DNA from: Micrasema longulum
Lineage: Eukaryota > Arthropoda > Insecta > Trichoptera > Brachycentridae
DNA: 64,000 bases
Reading direction: 5' to 3'
NCBI GenBank assembly: GCA_022494885.1
Contig: JAGVSM010002376.1
Location: forward strand, 1-64,000
A model generated the notes under the pieces. It did no database searches. It saw nothing but the letters and a program-made list of their open reading frames with translations, and had not been told where the DNA came from. Each line of letters opens with the position of its first letter. The stretch's first letter is position 1. Both the position numbers and the translations under genes were made by a program. Positions 11,641-23,182 of this stretch are shown piece by piece.

Positions 11641-12401
11641 GTCATATAGTCCGTCGGCGTGCATTACCGTCATTTTACATTTTGGACAAAAATGATTTTT
11701 ACGTTTTAAGGAATTTTTAACACTTATTGGATGTTCCCTAATCATACGATATGCGTACGACCAATAGGAAGCGAACTTTTTAAAGAAGAGCAGTACCGAG
11801 GGTCGGAGTAAATAATTTGTTGGCATAGAATTATAATATACCAGAAGTCTCGTAGAATCAATTTTGCATACATCTGTAGGATTTAGGTTGTTGGGGGTTG
11901 GTTAGAGCTTCTACTCCAGTTAGAGATAGACAGAGAAGACACGAGGTTGCTGTTTAATGCGCATTCATTGCGTGGTGAATAAGATACAGCACTTGGTTGT
12001 GTAGCGCGAGCGTAGCGGCGATGATGGGTTGAAGAGACTGCACTTGAACTACATGCTGGAACTGAGGGACGTCGTCTCTTTATGGACTATGGACCCAACG
12101 CATCGCACTGTGTCCAATAGTCCAAATGCTCCCCACCCAATTTATTTTTCTTTAATTTTTTTGTCTATTGTTATAATCTAACAATATAATGTTCCTTTGA
12201 AATTTGTCTCAGTTTTTGGAATTGAGATTGTCATATTTCTTAGTTTTATTTTATTCATTAAATTTGCTATTTTTCATATATGATTTTAATTTTGAGGGTT
12301 TTTATCTTTTTTGGATATACATAAGTAAATTTAAGAACAGATTTTAACAATCATGTAGATAATATTTTTAATTAAACAAAAACGTAAAATGTCAGCCTGT
12401 T
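11640..12401. other. Intergenic, nothing recognised
   Basis: A slightly GC-richer patch at 11930-12130 contains no open frame with recognisable content and no copy elsewhere in the window. Confidence 0.35.
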
Positions 12402-12600
12402 GGCCTCGTGGTGTAATGGTTAGCGCGTTTGCCTACCATGCAGGTAGAGGTCTCGGGTTTGATTCCCGACATTGTTGACATGAAATATTTATTTAAAAAG
12501 GTTATTTTACACTAGAATATTACATAGTCACTAGATTGGTACCTGAAACGTAAAACTGATCATCTTACTTTCGTATAAAGTTACGTCTAGGCATAGTGGT
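12402..12600 (+). mobile_element. SINE family 1, 3'-truncated copy
   Basis: Head GGCCTCGTGGTGTAATGG, then TTTGCCTACCATGC, B-box GGTTTGATTCC, GACATTGTTGACATG, and the body up to ACTGATCATCTTAC. The distal part ending in GATGAT repeats is missing. The head is tRNA-like, but its ends do not form an acceptor stem. Confidence 0.85.
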
Positions 12601-13139
12601 TGAATAATAATGGGAATACCATCCTTATCATAGAGGTAGAATAAGGATTCTATACCCATACTTATTTTACTGCCATACCTTGGCATAAATTTATACCAAG
12701 TTTATAAATTAGGCCCTTATAATAATAATGCGAATGAAATGGGGAATAAAATATATTTCAAATGTAATAATCTGTATAATTACATTTTGATTCTGACCCA
12801 GTACGTGAACATCGTCTATGCACCTGTGTACACACAATTTACATTCTTGTACAATCTCATGAAATAATGCTTTTAACGCAATTACAGTGGTATGTTCAAT
12901 GCACCTATGTGCAGCTATGTAAAAGTAACGATCTGGGTAGCAAGCAGATAACATTGGTGCTAATGAATGTAAAAGAAAGATTACGTTAAGTGCACTTCTG
13001 AGTCAATAAAAAAAAATCAAAGTATAAAAAATTCATTGCAATTATTACAGTGATTTATTTTTAACCTAGTTGACAAATTTTATGTATAAATTAAATTTAT
13101 TTATAAATATTCAATTACATTACACTATTGTATCCGGGC
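12601..13139. other. Intergenic, nothing recognised
   Basis: The minus-strand frame at 12709-12954 is Cys/His-rich, but it has no conserved spacing that fits a zinc finger and no neighbouring exon. Confidence 0.35.
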
Positions 13140-13820
13140 GAATTAGGTATACAGCAGGGGCGAACCGTATATAGAAGCGATCATGCGCAGCTTACCATTA
13201 TATTTGACTAACCATAATAATGTTTTATTGTAACTTTATTTACAGAAAAACAAATAAATAATTAACTATTATTTTAAATCATTTTCACCGTTTTCACCAA
13301 GAAACGAGCCGATTTTTCCAGCTTACTTTTCATACAAAAAAGTATACTATATAATGAATGTATTAACCCCAGTGCGGGTTTTTTTTTCTAGATTAAACTT
13401 GCAGATTACACAAATTATTTGAAGATTCTTGATTTGGAAAACAGTATTTCAAACAGTATTTCAAACATTGTTTCTTGAGGACTATTTTTCTTTTAGATAG
13501 TAATTTTGACATAGGACCATAATTACTTTCATGCGTTATATTGCAGGACATTTAGCGCTCTAAGCGACCGTTTTTAGCACTTTTAATTACTAAAACAATT
13601 GCGGCCAGTTGACATTTCAATTGAATACCTAATATCGACTGAATTCAAAATGGTATTTTTCATTTATTTTTTAATGAATTATATATTAAAGTGATGGATA
13701 ATTATCTATATAATATAATGTATCACGAAGTTACGTCGTTTGGGTTGATTTCATGGATGAGAGTTGTTGTATCACACAGAACCACAGAAAAATATCAATT
13801 TAAAGTATATATTACTTACA
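13140..13820 (+). repeat. Dispersed repeat R3, copy 1
   Basis: About 680 bp, collinear with 35945-36650 on the same strand. Shared blocks include AGGGGCGAACCGTATATAG, CCATAATAATGTTTTA, GAGCCGATTTTTCCAGCTTA, GGAAAACAGTATTT, GGCCAGTTGACATTTCA, AAGTTACGTCGTTTG and GAGTTGTTGTATCACACAGA. No reading frame is shared, and TIRs are not obvious. Probably a non-autonomous element or a fragment of a larger transposon. Confidence 0.7.
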
Positions 13821-14394
13821 TTATAGAGTAAAATTAAAAATGGATTAGTTGTTGTTTTATCACAATGGACAAAATGAAATTTTTCTTAAAACTTTTTTGG
13901 CGCAACCCATTTCGTTTATTTTGACGAAAACGCAACAAAAATTATTCATATAGATATCTTGTATATTTCTTGATAAAACTCCATAGTTAATGATTTAGAT
14001 AAAATTAAAAATAACCAAGAAAATTATAAACCTTGTAACAAATATTATAAAAGTTCAAAATGTTGTAAACAATTTACCAGTCCTGAAGATGTGAAAGCTA
14101 ATTTTATTATTATAAAAAATGTTATTTTATTTATATTTTTTTCTAAATCATTATTAAATAATGTTTCTGAAAAGACTTTTCAAATATTGTAGCTAACACC
14201 TAAAAAATATTTTTAGTGCTTGTTACAGTTAAGTTAAAAATGATTGAATATAAATCTCTAAGGTTGTAACGTAGTACATTTTTTAAATTATCAATTTTTT
14301 TTTTAAATAAAATTTTTGGTAATTATTATATCATTATACATGGACAAATATGTTTAAGTACTTTGTCATATTTTTTTTGTGCTTGCGCTGGCAA

Positions 14395-14515
14395 TACTTT
14401 TGGCGGTAGACTTTTCACGCCGTACGCTTCACTTCTAGAAACAGATCAAAATGGCGGACATGTAACACGACGTATATCGGCCGAGACAAGAGAGGGATTC
14501 GGTTAATCCGGTAAG
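14395..14515 (+). other. CpG-rich island ending in a splice-donor-like site
   Basis: In strongly AT-rich surroundings this 120-bp block has many CpGs (GGCGG, CACGCCGTACGC, ACGACGTATATCGGCCG) and contains AAAATGGCGGACATGTAA, a four-residue reading frame. It ends at CCG followed by GTAAGAG, a good donor site. It could be a 5' non-coding first exon of a gene reading rightward, but I find no downstream exon in the window. Confidence 0.25.
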
Positions 14516-17500
14516 AGCCTTAATAATGTGTAATTTTCATAATTAAAAACTAGTCTTGCGTCTATAATAATAACTTTTTAAATTCGACAGGGTCCCTTTC
14601 CATTATAATATATTTATTGAATACAACTGATATTTTATATGACCACGTGAGAAAATAATCTCTAAGCGTATCGAGCCGCCACTGTATGGAATGGCTGAAC
14701 GCATTTTCATAACATATGCGTATTCCTTTAAGTCAAGGATACGATGTTTATCGGGTTATTAGACTCTTGATTTATTAATTCGGAAACTACCAACAGAATC
14801 TGTGTGAGTAATGCAGTTCATCGCCATATTGGTTCTTGATAAAAGTTTTGGTCTTGTGTTTTCAAATAATGGCATAGAAAAAATATAAAGAACACGAGGA
14901 ATCCACTTTCGTCCCTGTAAATCAAGACTCAGACTTTCTGACGAGATATTGGCGTTTTGTAAATTAATCTAAGAACCCGTATTATAGTAATTTTCCACTG
15001 GCATTAAAAAAAAATATATATTATTAAAATTGAATTGAATTAAAATGAATTGAATTATTTCCAATGATTTTTTAATATTAAATTGAGAAAGTGCTGCATA
15101 AGATTTTTACTTTACTTTTACTTTTATTGTAAAAATCTAAAAGCATTTCAAATAGTTTTGTAAATTGTAATAATAAATCCTTGTGTAAGATTTTTATTTA
15201 CATTGTAAAAATCTAGAAATGTCATCAATAATCTTGGAAATTGAATTAATTAATATTGTTGTTTAAATCACCATACTTATATTATTCAAATCAATAGTGG
15301 AAATGTCTGATTTGATATCAAGGAAGATTTTGTTTCCAGAGATATGTATTAAAAAAGTTAGATTAAAATAGTTATCAAGAATATAAATTTATGTACTTTT
15401 GTAATTAATAAAGCAACCAGCTTTATCTACTGTACCTATATTGAAATGTTTCATTATGAGGCAATCAGGGTTATTTAATGTTCATATAAATATTATTCAA
15501 ATAAATTATATATTAGGGCTTTTCAAATTTGAATATCGCATTAGGTTATCTTTGTCTCTATCGAGATCTATATTTTGTGAATATTAAAATAAAATAAGTT
15601 TGAATTTAAAAATGTGTTTCAATTCAAGGATTCGGGTGGTGCATAGGTCACTTCGGATGAAAAAGATTTGTCTGGGTAAAAGGTTTTAATGGTCTCATGT
15701 TTTATTTGGCTCTGCTGGTCGGTGGATGAAAAGGTTCAGGTGGGTGCTTCGCCCCCCGGAACTTATTAATTACAATGTTAAACTTAATGTTTACATTATA
15801 ATTTCCTTTATAATCTTATTTTTAGAGTACATAATGGGACATGTAAAATACTGCAAGATTTAAAAGATAAAATATTAAGAAACGAAATAAAATATTTGAA
15901 ATCTTTATTACTGGGTAATATTACCTGACATTTAACACCTTAAATTATGTAAAAATGACACCATGATACAATTATTATTAAACAAATTTTCCTAAGTCAA
16001 TTCGTGCATAAAAAAATATCATTTTAATTATAAAATAAAAAAATAAAATAGTAAAAATTAGAATACATACCATTTTATTTTATTATACAACTTGATTTTT
16101 CAGTCATCGTAACTTGTTTTCCTCAATACGTCATTTATCTTCCAATAACCAATTAAAAATATTCGTGTTTCCGTAATAATATAATTGTAAATTATATTAA
16201 ATAATATTTTTAATATTATCTTTATGTTTACCCTTGTTTTGTGTTCATCGATCTTACTAAATAATTTATTTTTTCTTTACTGTTTTGCGAATGAATCTAG
16301 CAATCTAGCAATCTTTCTAAAAAATATTACTAACGTGTATAAAAATGTTATCTTTTAAATGACGTTGTTTGTGTATATCATATGCTCCAACTAGACAGCG
16401 GACATAGAATGATGGTGATATTTTAATTATGTGGCTAGTTGAAAATATCAATAATACTTTTTAATACTTTTTTTTCTTAACCAAATTACGATGTTATTAA
16501 ATGCGAATACCACGAAATTAAAATGACGTAACATTACTCTTATAGTTTAAAATATTCATATACACGTGTAACGTGGATGCTAATTAACATAATGTAAACA
16601 AAATGTCTTTGCAAATTATTAATGTATGAATTAACTTAATCAAATCCCAAATGTGTAAAAAACTATTAACTATTTTGCACGTACGTACGGCTTGAAAGAG
16701 ACAAATTCCCTGACCATAATCAATATGTTAGTGTTTACACGATATTTAATTTTTTTTTTTTAAATTTATATTTATTATTTACGTACAATATTACAATTTT
16801 ATTATTTTTTTAAAACATTTTTTTTTTTACAGGACTCACCAAGCCTATTAATATGGCTTGTCGGTAAAGATCCTTTACATGAAAACATATGATAACACTA
16901 CATATTTGTATAGTTATAATTACTACTAACTTGAATATAAGGAGAAAAAAAAAATATTTAATTTACTATTGGTAATTTATGTTTTCAAGTAATATTTAGA
17001 AAAATGCAAAAAAAATCAATAAATAGGTTTATGATATCGCAATTATAAGATAAAAAATAAATACAAAACCGAAATACCAAAATTTAAAAATAAAGGTGTA
17101 TTTGAAAATGGCGAGTGAGAAACTATGACTTCGGCTGTTTTTAAACTATATAATTTTTGATTATTTACATGCTGATTATTTTTAAACACTTTTGATTAAA
17201 AATACTCATGTATTTAGTAGGTCTCTTATAAAAGATGTCGTCTTCCGAGAGATGAATCGAATAATATTTTCCATAAAAACATCAAATCAGTTATTATTAG
17301 TTGACAAAGACAGCCAAACCACTATAGTGAATAATCTATTTTTTTCTTTTAAAATTTGATTATGTTTGACGTACATAAAATATTGATTTGAAAAGTTGTT
17401 TAAACAGTAATATTTCATTGTCTTTGGACTGGCGTCTGGAGCGTAAGACTTTAAATTTATTTTTGATTAAACAAATATTCGAAATACGCTCATGATAATA

Positions 17501-17839
17501 TTTTAAATCTTAAATTTATTTTCCAATTAATTTAACCCTTGTTCGTGTGAATTTGACCATGATATATATTTAGAGGAAATAATTAATTTACTAATATGAT
17601 AATCGATAATACATTCATACAATATAACCGCTGATATGTGATTAAGATTCAATAAGACTTAACCTGTTTGCGCCTTTGCACGCCTTTGTATTGGCGTATT
17701 AAGTAAATTTGAAGTTCAAGGTGTGTCGAATGAATGAAATTATCTAGGAACTAAATTAAGCATTCCATTACAATATTCGATCGACTCCATTGATTGATTG
17801 TCTCGTAAAATAACGATCAGATATCTATGTATATACGAC
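14516..17839. other. Gene-free AT-rich stretch
   Basis: No exon is recognised. A possible antisense LINE tail with a poly-T run lies at 16750-16860. A SINE-like fragment at 17408-17455 reads CTTTGGACTGGCGTCTGGAG plus CGTAAGACTT, which matches the SINE-like body near 49665. Confidence 0.4.
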
Positions 17840-18040
17840 AGGCGCCGTGGCGCAATCGATTAGACGGCTAATTGTAAAACTGGTGTCTCGGGATTAATTA
17901 CCACCAAACCAAAAAAAAAAAATTCTTTCTAGATGTTGTGACGTATTTTTCATAATTTTCATCCATGTCCTTTATTTCCCCCCTGCTGACCAGCATGTAA
18001 AGATATCGTATGATTTCCTTACTTTTTTAATAGACTAAAG
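17840..18040 (+). mobile_element. SINE family 2, decayed copy
   Basis: tRNA-like head GCGCCGTGGCGCAATCG, then TTAGACGGCTAATTGTAAAA, followed by a damaged B-box region. The body has TGACGTATTTTTCAT, CCATGTCCTTTATTTCCC and CCCTGCTGACCAGCATG, matching in order the minus-strand copy at 28058-28272. Confidence 0.7.
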
Positions 18041-18716
18041 CTTTAAGTAAAACAAGCTGTTTTATCAGCCTTCTCGGATTTACGGTACACCAATATTATA
18101 AATAATTTTGAAAAACGTAAAAGATTCTGACACATTGACACAAAATTTAATTTTAATTCTGCTAATTAAAAAAATATACAATTCGATTTAGTCTGGGAAA
18201 CGGGGCAGCGAAAGATCGAATTGACCATTTTAGTTTGGAATAATTACTTTTTTGCACAGTACCGGGGAACCATTACTTCGCAAATCGAAACCATTCGTTA
18301 GAGTCTGTTTATTTATTTATTTTTAGTTCACAAACAGTAAAATATATCACAATATAAATACAATTTATAAAATATAAAATAATGAACACCAATAGTCACA
18401 ACAGAAAAATTGAAAATTGTATATATACCAAAATTTAGTTTTCATTATATGTTATTAAAGCAGTTCATTAGAATTTGTATAAGATTAATTTCAAGAATGT
18501 TTAAGTTAAGATATATGCAATTCATACAATCGAATATAATTTTACTAGATAATTAATGGTCTCGTAGTAGTAATAAGTTTTTTTTAAGTGTATATCAATA
18601 AATTATAGTAATTATAGTCACAATAAAATAAAATAAATAAAAAACAATGCGTACTCTTATTTAGTGTATCCGTTTTATTAGTGTGTATGTTAGTTACAGT
18701 AAGTATATATATTATT

Positions 18717-18790
18717 TAGGGTGTGTGAGGGTGTGTGTATATGTGTATGGGTGTGTGAGTACTGTGTGTATGCGAGAGTGTGAAGTGAAT
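18717..18790. repeat. GT-rich microsatellite
   Basis: Interrupted GTGTGTGAGGGTGTGTGTA-type repeats. No coding content. Confidence 0.7.
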
Positions 18791-19058
18791 ATAAGTGGAC
18801 TTACTGATCAATGATTATAAAAAAAAACTGTTTTTTTTTTAAAAAAACCTTAATGAGGAAACCTATCAACCACCTTTTGGATCGATGTAAAATTGTTGAG
18901 ATTTTTAAGAACGCTGTTGTTAAAAGTTAATTGTTGTTGTTAATTGTTGTTGTTGTTTAATTGTTAAACGTCTGTTGTTAAACTGAAAATTTGGAAAGCT
19001 TCTGTTCTTTGCAATAAATCTAAAGGGCTTCTGTTTAAGCCGGGGCGAATGATTACAC

Positions 19059-20027
19059 TCAGCAGTGCCAGACCCGATCAAGCGAAAAAAGGTAGATTCA
19101 GAAAAATAAATCGGTACATTTTGGTAGATTCGGGAGAGGGGGTAGGAGGGGAGGAGGGGGCCAAAAATAAATTTGACAGTTGTTCGAAATTAAAGCGCTG
19201 TTTTGCTTGAGGCCGTTGCTTTAAATAGTTCAAAACATTTGGTAAATGAACAATTGAAAACCAAAAAGACTGCAATAAGTGAATCACCAAAATATAGTGA
19301 TTTATAATATGTCTTCTTTTTCTTACAAAAAATGTAAATTACAATATTTCATTTCAATATTCATTTAAGAAAAGGAATATTTGAGTTGGTTCTTATAAAA
19401 AATAATAATATAATAAATAGATTAAAATTCAAAATATTATTTGATTGAATAAATGACACGATTGTATCAAAATATATAGTATTTCATTGTCAAACAAAGA
19501 AATAATTAACTTTCAGTGCAACTTAAAACTTAATAAAAACTGCTTACTGCTGAAGTACTGAACAAATTATTAAAACAATGATCAACTAAATTTAAATAGA
19601 TATTTAACTGAAGATAAAACCATTTATATTTTTTTTAAATATGAAAAGTGATCCCTCTACATTTCACTTCATAAAATAGACATATTTACATTTTTCAATA
19701 ATGTCATAAAATTCTTTGCCATGATTTATTTAACCACATTATATTTAACAATAAAAGCCAATTCCATAATTAATATATCATTAATTGTATACTTATGTAC
19801 GATAGATAAGCAGTTTTTTTAAATAAGCAACTGATGGCAATCAAAGTGAGCAAACAAGCAATAAATTATTATAATATGAATTCGTTTTATTTGCATTGAA
19901 ATTTTGTTCTTCGGAAAAAACAAGGAAATCTATAAAAATCGGTAGAATTTCAATCGAATTCGGTAGATCGGTAGATTGCTCCTAAAATCGGTAGATCTAC
20001 CGAAAAATCGGTAGATCTGGCAACGCT
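19059..20027. mobile_element. Non-autonomous hAT-like element with 8-bp TSD
   Basis: The element is flanked by the perfect direct repeat GATTACAC (19051-19058 and 20028-20035). The left end reads TCAGCAGTGCCAGA and the reverse complement of the right end AGCGTTGCCAGATC, short imperfect terminal repeats of the CAGNGNTGCCA type seen in hAT elements. Subterminal GGTAGAT words are repeated at both ends (at least six in the last 100 bp). There is no transposase. An internal G-rich patch lies at 19133-19160. Confidence 0.75.
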
Positions 20028-20238
20028 GATTACACAGGAATTAACAGATCAATTAGTAGTAATACTAAGGTTGTCTTTTTAGTTTTGTGTACAGGGACAG
20101 AGAGGGCGCTACGAATTAAATGTACACTATTAAAAAGAAACCTTTATTTTTATTAAACCAAAACCCAAACATTTAGTGCGATATATATATTGTGTTGTAG
20201 GTACAGCAATTTGTCAAAGTTTACAAGTTATTCGAGCA

Positions 20239-21232
20239 ATGGAGTTAAACCGAGAAAATTTGCACGCAATGACGTTTTACAACTTTCGAAGATAATTACC
20301 TCAACAATAATGCCTCTCCGAGTTGGTTTCTGCTTTCGGTAATGAAGCACCACATCAATCGACAATTTCACGTTGGTATGGCGAATCCAAACGTGGACAG
20401 CAGTCTTAGCGACGATCCAAGGTGCACCAAAAACGGCAGTTGCCTAGGAAAAACGGTTCTCTGCGCAAGCTCATCAAGAAAGATCGACATAAGACACATC
20501 GCAATATCGAACCATCATTGGGAATTTCAATGATGTTAATTTTTTTTTAAATACATTATCCCGTTGGATATCGCATCTGTTATCCAAATATCAGAAATAA
20601 ACTACTGACAATTGGTGTCAAAAAAACTCTAGAACTCTTAAAATGTAAACAGTATTGTCACTGGTGATGAATCGTGGATTTGCTCATCTGAACACGAAAA
20701 TTAACGCCAAACATCTGTTTGGGTGTTTCAAGGTGAAGAAAAGCCGACAAAAGTCATTCGTTCTCGAAGTGTGTCCAAAAAGATGGTCGCAAGATTTGTC
20801 TCAAAAGCAGGGCATGCAGCAACAATACCTCTGCAAGATCAAAGAACTGTTACTGCTGATTGGTAAACAATCATTTGTTTGCCGGAAGTCATCCTTGAGC
20901 CTCGAAAAACCAACCTCGATCGACGAATCATCCTCCACCAAGAAAATGCAAGTTCGCATACAGCTCGCAAGACCATTAAATTTTTAGAGGAACAAAACGT
21001 CGAATTGCTAAACCATCCTACGTCCAGTTCCGACCTAAATCTCATCGATTTTTTTACCTTTCCGAAAATTAAGAACGGACTTTGTTGTCAAAGGTTTCAG
21101 TCGCCAGATGAAGCAGTCGAAGCCCTCAAAAACACAATTTTGACAGTAATAACAAACTAGTGGAATAACTGCTTCCAAATTTGGTTTAAGCGCATGCTAA
21201 AATGTATTAATGTTTGTGAAGAATACTTTTAA
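20239..21232 (+). pseudogene. mariner-family transposase, broken
   Basis: A decayed mariner transposase read through several stops and frame changes. From the ATG at 20239 come MELNRENLHAMTFYNFRR, a stop, then the HTH part with APHQSTISRWYG and SLSDDPR. The catalytic region shows VTGDESW near 20665, SVWVFQGEEKPTKVIRSRS, then RRIILHQENASSHT near 20935 and SDLNLIDFF near 21035, and finally WFKRMLKCINVCEEYF before the stop. The second catalytic aspartate of the usual HHDNASSHT motif is changed to glutamate. Length is close to the usual 340-350 codons. It is clearly inactive; TIRs are not convincingly found. Confidence 0.9.
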
Positions 21233-21239
21233 AAACCAG

Positions 21240-22935
21240 AAAGTCTGTAAAAGTTATCAACTGTATTAGTCCAGCTCTATATGCAAAACTCAGTGATCTC
21301 GACAAGCCTCGTAGTACTTCTGATAGAAGTGATGTTTCTACTAATTGACGCATAGCTTGTTTGGTGCAACTGAACCATCGTATCTTCTAGATATTCCTAT
21401 ATATTGTATAAGGACTGATAATTATTGTGACCTTGATTAGCAAAATTCATATAAAGACTAATAAAGTAGGTATGTAAGTATTTTATAAATAATCACCGAT
21501 TAAATTAGCGTATCAAGTAAATAAAAATGTACATAGAGATGAAATGATTTATTCAGAAGCCGCATCAAATTAATCTCATATGTTAAAATACTTAAATACT
21601 CGGACGATATATGAATGAGTAATATGGTGACATTGAAATATACATACGTATGAGAAACTGGTGAAAAAATTGGATACTGAGGAAGTTCAGTGCTACGGGG
21701 AATTGGATATAAAAAAATGTCATTGAAGGCAATGAACTAAAATTTTTTTTTTTTAATGGAATATTCACAGACATGGTACGATAATAACGGACAATTTCAC
21801 TTGCAGTATTTTAAACGAGACAACGACAGTTGAAACTAATAAATCAAGGACTGAAATTATTCAGTAAATTTCCTGGCAGAACTGATTTAAAGACTCAGAC
21901 AACCTTTTTAAAAGACGTTAAAAATGTTTTAATCAATTACAGAGCATGAATTTAAAATGAAAAATTAATTAAATAAACGAATGTAATAATCCGTAAGGGT
22001 TCACAATTTTTTACTTTTTTTAATTTTTACGCGTGATCAAAATAAAATCATTTGGTGGTGCTGCAAAATTTATCGGAAATACATTAAAAGAAAAAAAGTA
22101 ACTACTTCACAACGTCAAATGTTAATGTGACCACTAGTTTGCAATAGACAATACATTTAAATGTTGCAATATAATTGTGACAATTGGCAACATTTTTTAG
22201 GTTTCCGGGTAAGCATGTTTTTTTTTACGTTGAACGTGCACAAATTATAACTGAACGGGGTTCAACTTTTAAATGTCAGAAACAAAACAAACTCTTTTTC
22301 GTTCCTACAAACTAACCAAAGCATGTCAAACGTTGTCGTAGAATGCTTGCAGCAGTTCGTACAATAAACTTCAGTTAAAACCATTTTTACTTTTTTTCTT
22401 GTCATCAGATGTGTGATTTGATCACTCACCGACCAGAACTCGTGGCGTCGCAGACGGAGTAATTTTAAAACCACATTTTAAAACCCTTTTCACATTTTAA
22501 AACCCTTGTATGTAATAAATTATGAGACATACATTTTTCTCCCCTTCATCTTATAATCATTATTTTTATATCTCTAATTTCGTGTGTAATGCATTTATGT
22601 AACATTATATTTTATTTGTTGCTTTACCGTAAGAAACCCCATGGTTTTATTTATTTATTTAAGATGACATGTGAGAAAACTAACTTTATTGTCTTTTCAG
22701 AGGTAAAACTTACTTGTGAAATGTCTTTAATGTTGATTATTTTCATGTTTTATTATCAGATTTGAAGATTCTACATAAAATAAACGGTATTCCTTTTGAA
22801 AAACAATATAACTAAGAATTAAAATATGTTTTACCCATGAAAAATAAATTAGAAACGCAACCGTCTCATTAATACGATAAAATATTTTATTTGCATTTGC
22901 AGCACTCGCAAATCTTTTACTTTATGACTAAATAG
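21240..22935. other. Intergenic, nothing recognised
   Basis: Short frames at 21592 and 22262 on the minus strand show no domain. No shared repeat was detected. Confidence 0.4.
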
Positions 22936-23182
22936 TCGGCCCCGTAGTGTAATGATCAGCGCATTTGCCTACCATGCAAGGGGTCTTGTGTTCGATTCCC
23001 GACATGGTTGAAAAGAAATATTTATTTTAAAGGGTGTTTTTACATTAGAATATTTCATAGTTCCTGGACTGGTACTTGACGCGTAAGACTGATCATCTTA
23101 CCTTACAACGCTGCGATTGGTGTACCGATACAGTGTCCTATGCACAAGTAGGTGCGGAAAGCGAATGATGATGATGATGAAA
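22936..23182 (+). mobile_element. SINE family 1, full-length copy
   Basis: Complete structure: head GCCCCGTAGTGTAATGATCA, CCTACCATGCAA, B-box GTTCGATTCCCGACATGG, body TTCCTGGACTGGTACTTGA, GACTGATCATCTTACC, CAGTGTCCTATGCAC, GGTGCGGAAAGCG, and a tail of (ATG)n at about 23166-23181. Length is about 245 bp. Confidence 0.9.

Noticed and set aside
12709..12954. Zinc-finger protein from a Cys/His-rich frame
   Set aside because: Cysteine and histidine spacing fits no known finger, and no flanking exon supports it.
14085..14110. Hammerhead ribozyme at 14092
   Set aside because: CTGAAGA is separated from GAAA by only three bases, leaving no room for stem II.
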